Below, piece by piece: positions 52,879 to 61,500 of a stretch of 64,000 nucleotides of DNA. The position numbers and the translations under genes are program-made. Every line of letters begins with the position of its first letter. Positions within the stretch are counted from its first letter, which is position 1. Below the pieces are notes generated by a model. That model saw only the letters and a program-made list of their open reading frames with translations. It did not search any database and was not told the origin of the DNA. The stretch is taken from NCBI RefSeq assembly GCF_013141715.1, contig NZ_WHOA01000197.1:162337-226336 (forward strand), given 5' to 3'. This DNA is from Paenibacillus phytorum (GTDB lineage: Bacteria; Bacillota; Bacilli; Paenibacillales; NBRC-103111).

Positions 52879-53398
52879 ATGGCAGGTTTGGATGGAGCGG
52901 TAACGCTTGTAAAGGGCATTCATTATCGAACAGAGGAACCCATTATCATACGAATGCAGGACGGATTCATCATAGATATTGAGCGGGATCGGATGGAATC
53001 TAAAGATGAATCTCTTCCATGGATTGCACCGGGATTAGTCGATTTGCAGATTAATGGATATCATGGGGCGGATTTTAATACAATCCCCATTGAAATGGGA
53101 TCAGTGGAGAAGGTGACGAGAGCCCTGTGGCAGGAAGGGGTTACCTCCTATTACCCGACTGTGATTACGAACGGAGACGAATCCATAGAAAAAGCGCTTC
53201 TTTCCATTACAGAGGCCTGTTCACATGATCCCGTATACGGCAGCGTCAGAAGAACAAATTTCCAAGGCTGTGAAAGCAGGAGCGATTTTGTCAACGCATC
53301 TGGGAAATGGTGCTCATCTCATGCTGCCCCGTCATCCTAATTATATATGGGAGCAATTGGCACAAGATGATCTTTGGGCATTTAGAGCATCTTCCTGA
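52879..53398 (+). pseudogene. nagA: N-acetylglucosamine-6-phosphate deacetylase remnant
   Basis: The first about 117 codons encode a normal NagA N-terminus (WIAPGLVDLQINGYHGADFN, WQEGVTSYYPTVITNGDE). Near 53230 the reading frame jumps: a second frame carries TAASEEQISKAVKAGA and LSTHLGNGAHLMLPRHPNY, which belongs about 75-80 residues further on in intact NagA. That frame ends at 53398 after DDLWA. The metal-site middle and the whole C-terminal half are missing, so no active enzyme is possible. Confidence 0.85.
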
Positions 53399-53486
53399 TG
53401 TGCCAACCTTGCTTTTATATGACAAAGCACCTAGCCTGCAAACATCGGCAGCCGAATATATCAAGGATACACAGAAGCACCAATAA
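53376..53486 (+). other. C-terminal fragment of an unidentified protein
   Basis: In the third frame, overlapping the end of the nagA relic, 36 codons read GHLEHLPDVPTLLLYDKAPS and AAEYIKDTQKHQ to a stop at 53484-53486. It has the look of a gene tail joined by deletion; no family was recognised and there is no start. Confidence 0.45.
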
Positions 53487-53487
53487 G

Positions 53488-53567
53488 ATGCTTACGATGC
53501 CAGTTTTCTTATGAAAACTCTAAGATAATGCTTCGATGTTAGTTTTGTTAAAGCAAAACACTAAGGA
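53488..53567 (+). repeat. Two tandem 40-bp hairpin repeats
   Basis: Two units, at 53488 and 53528, start ATGCTTACGATG and ATGCTTCGATG. Each folds into a short hairpin (AGTTTTC/GAAAACT; AGTTTTG/CAAAACACT) ending CTAAG. The second runs into the AAGGAGG ribosome site of the next gene. Confidence 0.65.
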
Positions 53568-53578
53568 GGATAAGGAAC

Positions 53579-55153
53579 ATGAATAATAAGGTTCACTCAG
53601 ACGTTGTGATTATCGGGGGAGGAACGGGAGGCTGTGCAGCCGCTCTAGCCGCTGCCAAAGCTGGGAAAACTGTGATCATGACGGAAGAAACCGATTGGAT
53701 TGGGGGACAGCTAACAAGCCAAGCGGTGCCGCCAGATGAGAATCCATGGATTGAGCAATTCGGCTGTACAGCGAGCTTTCGAAGCTTCCGAACGGGTGTC
53801 CGAGATTATTATAAACGCCATTTTCCACTGGCGCAGACGGTAGATCCCCTTAAACCCTTTGATCCGGGGAATGCCATTGTGAGTTGGATTGCTCATGAGC
53901 CAAGGACAGCGCTTGCTGTTCTGCATGAGATGCTGGCACCTTATGTGCATAGCGGAAGACTGCATATATATACCGGATACAAGGCTGAAAGTGTGGAAAC
54001 GTCTGGTGATGAGATCCTGTCTGTTACCGTACGTGAATTGGCCTCTCCAGATAAGATTGTATTAACGGCGCCTTACTTTCTGGATGCAACGGAAGAAGGA
54101 GAGCTATTGCCGCTTGGAGGCGTGGAATATGTGACCGGGGCGGAATCGATGGCGGATACGGGAGAACCACATGCCTTGCCAGGGCAAGCCGATCCGCAGG
54201 ACATGCAGGCATTTACCTACTGCTTCGCCATGGACTACATCGATGGGGAGGATCACACGATCCCAAAGCCGGAGCAGTATGAATTCTGGAAGCAGTACAA
54301 GGCCGACTTTTGGCCGGATCAGCAACTAAGCTGGTCAGGGCTTGTACCGCACACCTTGGAGCCAGTCCTTTACAGCCTATTTCCTGACGGTAAGTCATTC
54401 TCACTTTGGAAATATCGTAGAATTATCGACCGCACACAATTCATAGAAGGAACTTATGCTAGCGATATCACGCTCGTCAATTGGCCGCAAAACGACTATT
54501 GGCTTGGCTCTGTCATTGATGTGAGTGCGGAGGAGCGGGAGAGGCATCTAGAGAATGCGAAGCAGCTAAGCTTATCATTGCTGTATTGGATGCAGACGGA
54601 AGCACCTAGACCCGACGGGAAGCAAGGGTACCCGGGGCTTCGGTTACGCCCAGATATTGTAGGGACGAAGGATGGACTCGCCAAAAGCCCTTATATTCGT
54701 GAATCCCGTCGAATACGAGCACAATTTACGGTTGTGGAGCAGCACTTAAATCCGGCCTGTCGACCAAATGGTGCTGCCGAGGATTATTTTGACTCGGTCG
54801 GTATTGGCTGTTACCGCATCGATCTTCATCCTAGCACTAGCTTGCGCACCTATATTGACGTGTCGAGCCTGCCTTTTCAGATTCCACTGGGAAGCTTAAT
54901 CCCGATCCGGGTCAAAAACGTATTGCCGGCTGGTAAAAATATCGGAACGACTCATATTACGAATGGCTGCTACCGTCTGCACCCTGTAGAGTGGAATATT
55001 GGGGAATCAGCAGGGTATTTAGCCGCATTTTGTTTAGAGCACCAAGTGCAGCCTCAAGAAGTACGAGATAACAGGGAGCTTCTGGCGGATTATCAAGCTA
55101 AACTTGTTCAAGCGGGTATCGAGCTGAAGTGGCCATCGATCCATGCTGTATAA
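53579..55153 (+). CDS. FAD-dependent oxidoreductase
   Basis: 524 residues. The dinucleotide-binding motif DVVIIGGGTGGCAAALAAAKAG is at the N-terminus, followed by TEETDWIGGQLTSQ, and FLDATEEGELLPLGGVEYVTG. This fits the FAD_oxidored (PF12831) family seen in carbohydrate loci. Its substrate is unknown; oxidation of an amino sugar or uronate is possible. ACTAAGGAGGATAAGGAAC precedes the ATG. It is intact although genes on both sides are broken. Confidence 0.82.
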   Translation: MNNKVHSDVVIIGGGTGGCAAALAAAKAGKTVIMTEETDWIGGQLTSQAVPPDENPWIEQFGCTASFRSFRTGVRDYYKRHFPLAQTVDPLKPFDPGNAIVSWIAHEPRTALAVLHEMLAPYVHSGRLHIYTGYKAESVETSGDEILSVTVRELASPDKIVLTAPYFLDATEEGELLPLGGVEYVTGAESMADTGEPHALPGQADPQDMQAFTYCFAMDYIDGEDHTIPKPEQYEFWKQYKADFWPDQQLSWSGLVPHTLEPVLYSLFPDGKSFSLWKYRRIIDRTQFIEGTYASDITLVNWPQNDYWLGSVIDVSAEERERHLENAKQLSLSLLYWMQTEAPRPDGKQGYPGLRLRPDIVGTKDGLAKSPYIRESRRIRAQFTVVEQHLNPACRPNGAAEDYFDSVGIGCYRIDLHPSTSLRTYIDVSSLPFQIPLGSLIPIRVKNVLPAGKNIGTTHITNGCYRLHPVEWNIGESAGYLAAFCLEHQVQPQEVRDNRELLADYQAKLVQAGIELKWPSIHAV

Positions 55154-55186
55154 CTCGTACAAGGAAGTTAAGGAGGAAAGCTCATC

Positions 55187-55733
55187 ATGAAAAGTAGGAT
55201 TCCAAAACATAGCTTAGTTGTTTCCTGTCAAGCACTCTCCGATGAGCCGCTCCATGGATCGATCCATATGGCCGTAATGGCTCGTGCAGCCGCTGAAGGA
55301 GGTGCCCAAGGTATTCGAGCGAATAGCGTAGAAGATGTTCGTGCGATCAAGCAGGCGGTGGATCTGCCGGTAATTGGCTTATGGAAGAAAGATTATGAAG
55401 GCTATGATATCTATATTACACCTACCCTTGAAGATGCTCTTGCCATCGCAAAGGCAGGAGCGGATATTGTAGCGATAGATGCTACTGGGCGTCCTAGACC
55501 CGATGGTCTGAGCTTACGTCAGACCTTAAGCATGCTTAAAGACGCTGGTGTCACGGTTATGGCGGATATTTCGACATACGAGGAAGGCGTTTCGGCTGCC
55601 CAGTGGGGAGCTGATTACATATCGACAACGCTGTCCGGCATACACCATATTCACAGGTTAAGCTTCCGAACCTCGAGCTGGTCCAACAGCTTGCGGGCTC
55701 GCTTCAGGTACCTGTTGTAGCAGAAGGTGGTGG
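55187..55733 (+). pseudogene. nanE: N-acetylmannosamine-6-phosphate 2-epimerase remnant
   Basis: Codons 1-151 match NanE (SCQALSDEPLHGS, GAQGIRANSVEDVRAIK, VIGLWKKDYEGYDIYITPT, ADISTYEEG, STTLSG). A single base is missing near 55640, where GGC-TAT-ACA-CCA is expected, and the frame shifts; the next frame restores PYSQVKLPNLELVQQLAGSL and VPVVAEG. After that the sequence changes abruptly into the middle of a ROK kinase gene, so the last about 40 codons of NanE are deleted. It is preceded by a good AAGGAGG site. Confidence 0.87.
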
Positions 55734-56369
55734 ACGGGAACTCAGATTGCTAAGGAAATAGAGCAGCGCTTTCCCTATCCAGTCGTTGTCGATAATGACG
55801 TTAATGCTGCTGCTGTCGGCGAAAGCTGGATAGGTGCAGCCACCGAGCAGAAATCTTTTGTATTGATGGCGCTTGGCACAGGTGTGGGTGGCGCAGTGGT
55901 CGTGGATGGAGCCTTGATTCATGGTCATCAGGGTGGCGAAGGCGATCTGAGCCATCTGATTATCATACCTGGAGGAGCTGCCTGTAACTGTGGGCAAAAG
56001 GGCTGCTTGGAGCAATACGCTTCAGGTACTGCATTGAATCGGCATGCTCGGGAGATTGCTTCCGATTGGGATAGCCGACGTTTGGTGGAAGCCAGCATGC
56101 TTGGTGACGCGCAGGCACGGAAGGTAATTGACAGATTTGTGGCCAATCTGGCTGTAGGTCTAATCAACGTACAGAGAATGTTGGATCCTGATCTCATTGT
56201 ACTAGGCGGTGGCTTAATTGAAGCTCGGAACAGCGGGTGGGATGCTTTATTGCAAGCTGTAACTGTACATACGAATTTAAAGCTGTGTCTTCAGCCTGCG
56301 TTGTTAGGAAACCGAGCTGGGATAATTGGAGCAGCCCGATTAGCGATGCTTGCTGACAAAATGCAGTAA
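55734..56369 (+). pseudogene. ROK-family sugar kinase remnant (N-terminus deleted)
   Basis: Reading from about 55734 gives TGTQIAKEIEQRFPYPVVVD, NDVNAAAVGESW, ALGTGVGGAVVVDG and the zinc motif CNCGQKGCLEQYASG, through to a normal end. The first about 90 residues, with the DxGGT ATP-binding loop, are missing; the fragment is joined directly to the nanE relic. It was probably an N-acetylmannosamine or glucose-type kinase. An in-frame start exists near 55863 but would lack the ATP site. Confidence 0.85.
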
Positions 56370-56413
56370 GGCTTCTAGCGTTATAATGAGCCCTGCTCCA
56401 TATGACTTATCAG

Positions 56414-56443
56414 AAGGAACACCTTAAGTGGTGTCCTTTTTGT
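56414..56443 (+). terminator. Terminator after the ROK relic
   Basis: AAGG and ACACC pair with GGTGT and CCTT (one bulged A), followed by TTTTG. Confidence 0.75.
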
Positions 56444-56510
56444 ATTTATAGGAGTGGCTTTGCAAATGGAACGATGGACGAACGAGGTTCTGCGACCGGC
56501 TGTTGAAGCA

Positions 56511-56558
56511 TACGCAGCAAAGCCCCACGATGATTTCATCACGGGGCTTTGCTGCGTA
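56511..56558. repeat. Long perfect-arm inverted repeat
   Basis: TACGCAGCAAAGCCCC pairs perfectly with GGGGCTTTGCTGCGTA, and the 16-base loop is itself partly symmetric (ATGAT/ATCA). The surrounding 56444-56771 stretch shows no convincing gene; the open frames there are short and mutually overlapping. Confidence 0.7.
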
Positions 56559-56771
56559 TACTTTTCCCACAAGGATACGAATGGCTTCATTTTGCCCAAT
56601 AGGTGTACGCCTTGCAGCAATTGATTCGGCTTCGAGCTCAACGGATACGCGATACAACACTCTGACGAATTGGCAGAATGTTGACAAAACTGCCTCGAAA
56701 AGAGAGAATGTATCTATTGATGTATATTTAAGAATAATTTTATTTACATATACATTAGAGAGGAATTAACT

Positions 56772-58151
56772 ATGAACGCATTCCAAATAAAATTAGAGGC
56801 AATGGTCGACAAGCTGCGTACGGAAATCGTGAGCGGCATGCGCAAGTCGGGCTCTTTCCTGCCCGCGGAGAGCCAGTTGGCCAAAGACTTTCAGATGAGC
56901 AATAAATCCGTTCGCAAAGGTCTGGATATATTGGTCGAGGAAGGGCTGATTGTCAAAATCGACAGGGTCGGAAGCGTAGTAGCCGAGAGCAAGGCGCAAA
57001 CGATCACGCTCAATTTCGGATGCAGCTATTCCATGAACAATGACATTCGCTTGGACGAATTGTTGGCCGAGTTTACCCGTCTTCATCCGTCCATCCACAT
57101 CAAAAAGGTGTCGCTCGATATCCACCATTACGTTAAATCGATCAAAGAAATGTCTGCGAACGACATGCTCGATGTCGTGTGCCTTAATAGTGCGATGCTG
57201 CAGGAAATGGCGGAATCCGGCATGCTTTCCCTGCTTGAGCCGGTAGAGACGAACGTTGAACTGTATCCGATTGCGAATGAGGCCTTCCGATACGATAACC
57301 GCATGTACGCAAGTCCGATTTCACTGTCGCCCGTTCTCCTTTGTTATAACCGGCAGCATTTTGCGGAGGCCGGCTTGCAGGAGCCGGACAGCTATTGGAC
57401 GTGGGACGATGTCATTGCTGCGGGGCGAAGCTTGGCGGAATACCGCAATAAACACGGTTTTTACTTTCAGGTTCTGTCGCGAAACCGGTATCCGGTCTTT
57501 TTGCTACAAGCCGGAATTCAGGTATTGAAGGATGGCGAAGAACGGGCTGGGTCCCGGGAGATGCTGGTCGATAGCATTCGGACCTTTTGCCGGATGATCG
57601 GCGACCAGGACATTTTTCCGAAATATTTTGCGGCCAGCAACGAGGAAACGAATCAGTTGTTTATTCGCGGCGACGTTTCGATGATCTTGTCCACCTATTA
57701 CAATCTGAACCAGTTTAACGAGCTTCCCTTGGATTACGATATTGCGCCTTTGCCGACATTACGCCGCGGCGATCCGCAAAAATCGCTTCTCGTTACGTTC
57801 GGTACGGCCATCATGAAAAACTCGAGGTCGAAGGAGGCGGGCCGCCAGCTTCTGCGGTTTCTTTCCTCTCCGCACGCGCAGCGCATGATTCATGATCGGA
57901 CAGTCAGCATACCGGCTCTCAAAAGCATTGCGGACAAGCCTGCCGCAAACGGGTTGAATCGTCCATCCAGATATATGATGTACCGGGAGCTTTTCCCGAC
58001 GTATGCCTACCATCGCGATCTGGGCGTTTCCATTCAAACGCTTAAAGCCGTCGAGCAGAAGATTAAATATTACTGGTCCGGCGTGCTGGATGAACGGCAG
58101 TTCCAGGACAGTGTGGCGGATTTGCTTTTGAGTAAAGAAATGAAACTGTAG
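56772..58151 (+). CDS. GntR-type HTH fused to extracellular solute-binding domain
   Basis: 459 residues without signal peptide or membrane helix. Residues 1-72 are a GntR winged helix (LRTEIVSGMRKSGSFLPAES, LAKDFQMSNKSVRKGLDILV). Residues 75-459 are a complete type I sugar-binding protein domain (LDELLAEFTRLHPSIHIKKV, PISLSPVLLCYNRQHFAEAG, YWTWDDVIAAGRSL, IMKNSRSKEAGRQLLRFLSS). It should bind a sugar in the cytoplasm and switch DNA binding. GAGAGGAATTAACT precedes the ATG. Base composition is GC-richer than the upstream genes and like the lyase gene that follows, its likely target. Confidence 0.83.
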   Translation: MNAFQIKLEAMVDKLRTEIVSGMRKSGSFLPAESQLAKDFQMSNKSVRKGLDILVEEGLIVKIDRVGSVVAESKAQTITLNFGCSYSMNNDIRLDELLAEFTRLHPSIHIKKVSLDIHHYVKSIKEMSANDMLDVVCLNSAMLQEMAESGMLSLLEPVETNVELYPIANEAFRYDNRMYASPISLSPVLLCYNRQHFAEAGLQEPDSYWTWDDVIAAGRSLAEYRNKHGFYFQVLSRNRYPVFLLQAGIQVLKDGEERAGSREMLVDSIRTFCRMIGDQDIFPKYFAASNEETNQLFIRGDVSMILSTYYNLNQFNELPLDYDIAPLPTLRRGDPQKSLLVTFGTAIMKNSRSKEAGRQLLRFLSSPHAQRMIHDRTVSIPALKSIADKPAANGLNRPSRYMMYRELFPTYAYHRDLGVSIQTLKAVEQKIKYYWSGVLDERQFQDSVADLLLSKEMKL

Positions 58152-58182
58152 AGAAAAGGAAACCGGCACAGCACACAGCACT

Positions 58183-58219
58183 GCAGGGCAAGCGAATCGC
58201 TTGTTCTGCTTTTTATTTT
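58183..58219 (+). terminator. Terminator after the GntR-fusion gene
   Basis: GCAG-GG-CAAGCG pairs with CGCTTG-TT-CTGC, followed by TTTTTATTTT. The remaining 58220-58411 stretch shows no gene. Confidence 0.8.
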
Positions 58220-58411
58220 GTCCGGCGTCACATCGAAGGAGAATGTCCTGCTAGGTTTTAGAGATGCCGCTATACATTCACATCGGGTTGTGTCCGGAGA
58301 GACAGGTGGAATGAAGGTTGACAGTTATTCCGGCTTCAGCTATAATTCTGAGTAAATCAGAAAGGAATCAGTTTGAAAAAAACGTTTGTAATTTTAGTTT
58401 AAAGGAATTAG

Positions 58412-58507
58412 ATGGGAATCAATCGAAAAATCGGGGGGGGCTGCGGGCTACTTAGTGGCGTACTGCTTGGAGTGCGGTCAAATGAAAGCGCTGTCTTAAG
58501 AGATTGA
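58412..58507 (+). CDS. Possible 31-residue leader peptide with G8 tract
   Basis: ATG 58412 follows AAAGGAATTAG. The peptide MGINRKIGGGCGLLSGVLLG with an 11-residue tail ends at 58507, 22 bases before the lyase start. It contains a run of eight Gs (58433-58440) where slippage would change the frame. Coding is uncertain; it could be a leader peptide or chance. Confidence 0.3.
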   Translation: MGINRKIGGGCGLLSGVLLGVRSNESAVLRD

Positions 58508-58529
58508 TTTTTGAAGGGGGAACCAGGAG

Positions 58530-61500
58530 ATGAAAAGAAAATCGCTTTGCGCCATGCTGGCATGTTTGCTGCTTCTTTCGAATTTAGCTGCATTGCCGGC
58601 TTCGGCATCGTCGGCCGACCGGTTTGACGAGCTCCGCGGCCGTTGGTACGAGTTGCTGACGGGAGGGGAGTCGTACAATCCGGACGATTCAGACATTCGG
58701 GACAAAATCGACTATATCGATAGGACGGCTAAGGGGTATTACGACAAAATACTTAGGGAAGAACCGCCCTTGCCGATTTACGAAGCGGAGGATCTGCAGG
58801 CGGAATTATCGTCCGCCGATACCCATGTCGTGTTTGCCGACGGCAGATTCAGCAACGGCAAAGGGGATAAGGTCAATCTCAATGCCGTCGGGGATTACAT
58901 CGAGTACACGTTGAACGTTCCCGGAGCAGGCTTATACGAGGTGCTTGTAAGGGTCAAAAAAGCTTCGAACTACGGCCGGTTCCAGCTTTCCGTGAACGGG
59001 CAAGAGCAGAGCGAGCCGCAGGATACGTATTACCCGAGCGCGGCGCCGGGAGTCGTGGAAACGCTGAATTTGGGGAGCTTGAGCGCAGCTTCCGGCGAGA
59101 GCAAATTCCGTTTTACGATTACAGACCGCAATGACGCGAGCAGTAATTACCAATTGGCGATCGATAGCATCCAATTGATCAAGACACCTCTGCAGGGCGC
59201 TTTGCCTGCAAGAACCGAGCGGGCTCCGTTCCTCGAGGGAGAAGGTCTCGCGGCGGTCATGTCAGCCGGGGTAAAGCGGCAGACGGCTAACGATGCGCGG
59301 TTAAGCGGCGGCAAAGGGGACCGGGTTACGCTGAACAAGCCTGATGACTATATCGAATATACGATAACGGTTCCTGCTGCCGGGACGTATGGAGTGTGGG
59401 TCAGAGCGAGAACCTTGACCAGCGGGGGGATCATTCAGGCGGAGATCGACGGAGTACCTCAGGGCTCGCCTCAGGACCATTACATTTCCACTGCCGCGGG
59501 AACGGTTGTTATGCAGGCTTTGGGGACGCGATTCCTGGAAGCGGGAACGCATAAACTTCGGCTAAAATCGATAGGTAAGAACGATAAAAGCACCGGCTTC
59601 GGCTTTTTCGTCGACTATGTGAACCTCGTTCGTCCGGGCGCAGCCGTATGGGAAGATTTAGTGTACGTGCCGGGCGGATCGGACACCGCCATCAATATTT
59701 CTAATTCTTATTCCCGGCTGCGGTCGATGGCGTTAGCTTATTCCACGAAAGGCTCGACGTATTATCGGGATAACGAACTTCTGAAGGAAATGACCGATGC
59801 GCTTGGCTGGCTGCACCGCAATTGGTACGATGGCGTCACCCCCCTCTCCGATAATCCTTATTACTGGGAGATGGGTATCCCGATGCTGCTGAACGACATC
59901 ATGGTGCTGCTTTACGACCAGTTGCCCGGTTCCCGGATTGCCGATTGGTCGAACGCCATGTATTTCTATATAAAAGATCCGAATAAATACAACGCCGGCA
60001 AGACGGTCGCGACAGGGGCCAATCGGGCGTGGTTGAGCCAGATTTATATTTTGGCGGGCATTTTGAACAAGGACAGCGGGATCGTTGCGACAGGTAAGGT
60101 TCTCCTGAGCGACGCATACAAGAGCGCGGAACCGACTTCAGGGAACGGAACATATAGCTTGTTCAAGTATGTTTCGAAGGGGGACGGCTTTTATCCCGAC
60201 GGCTCCTTCATTCAGCACGAATCGATTCCTTATAACGGCGGGTACGGCTTGAGCTTGCTGTATACGGTGGCTACGGCGCTGTATCTTGTAAACGATTCAG
60301 AGTGGGCAATCGACGATCCGGATGTCGATAACGTGTATCAATGGATATACGATTCTTTCGAGCCCTTTATGCACAAAGGCGGTTTCATGGACATGACGAG
60401 AGGCAGGGTTATTGCCAAAGGGGACACCAACAGTCACGATTCGGGTATGACGCTGATTAACGCAATGACGCTTCTCTCCCAGTCCGCGCCATCCCAGCAC
60501 AAGGAGAACTACAAGCGGATGATCAAAAAGTGGGTGCAGGAGGATACGTATCAGTCTTACATCAGCAAAACGGGCAGCATTTACAATGCGGTACGCGTCA
60601 AAAGCTTGCTGGAGGACGGGAACGTCGCTCCTGCCGACGGACTTATGCTGAGCAAGGTATTCCCGAAGATGGATAGAGCCGTTCACCTTCGGCCGGACTT
60701 CGGCTTCGGCATCAGCATGCATTCCAAGCGGATTCCGAACTATGAATTCACCGTCGGGGAAAATAAGCGCGGCTGGTTTACCGCTGACGGCATGACCTAT
60801 CTATACAATGAGGATCATGGGCAATTCGACGGTAATTACTGGCCGACGGTCGACCCTTACCGGCTGCCCGGAACGACGGTCGACACGCAAGCGAGAACCG
60901 ATTCTTCGGGATTCAAGAAGATCAGCCCCTTGACTTGGGCCGGAGGGACGACGCTCGGAGCGTATGGCATAGCCGGGATGGATTACCGCGGCTTCGATGC
61001 CGACGGCAATGGAGAAGCGGTGGAGGCCAGAAAATCATGGTTCATGTTCGACGATGAAGTCGTCGCCATAGGTGCGGGGATCAACAGCTCTGAAGGGAGG
61101 ACGATCGAAACGATCGTCGACAACCGCAAGCTGCGCAATGATAATGCAAACGTCGTTACGGTAGACGGGAGCATACAGCCGAATGCGCTGACGGCGGGAC
61201 CGCAGCTCCTCGAGCAGGTTTCCTGGGTGCACGTAACGGGCAATACGGCAACCGGCTCGGATGTCGGCTATTACTTCCCCGAGCCATCCGGCGTTCATAT
61301 GCTGCGCGAGCAGCGGACCGGTACGTGGAGCACGATCGGCAACGTTCCGTTGTCCGTAAACGATACTCAGACGGCAACCTACGAAACGATATGGTTCGGC
61401 CACGGGACGAATCCTGCTGACAGCAGCTATGCATACGTCATTCTACCGAATCGTACGAGCGATGAAGTCGGCGCCTATGCGAGCAATCCGGCTATTTCCA

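Noticed and set aside
56424..56687. 87-codon minus-strand open frame in the gap before the GntR fusion
   Set aside because: Both strands give similar peptides only because of the inverted repeat; no ribosome site or family match.
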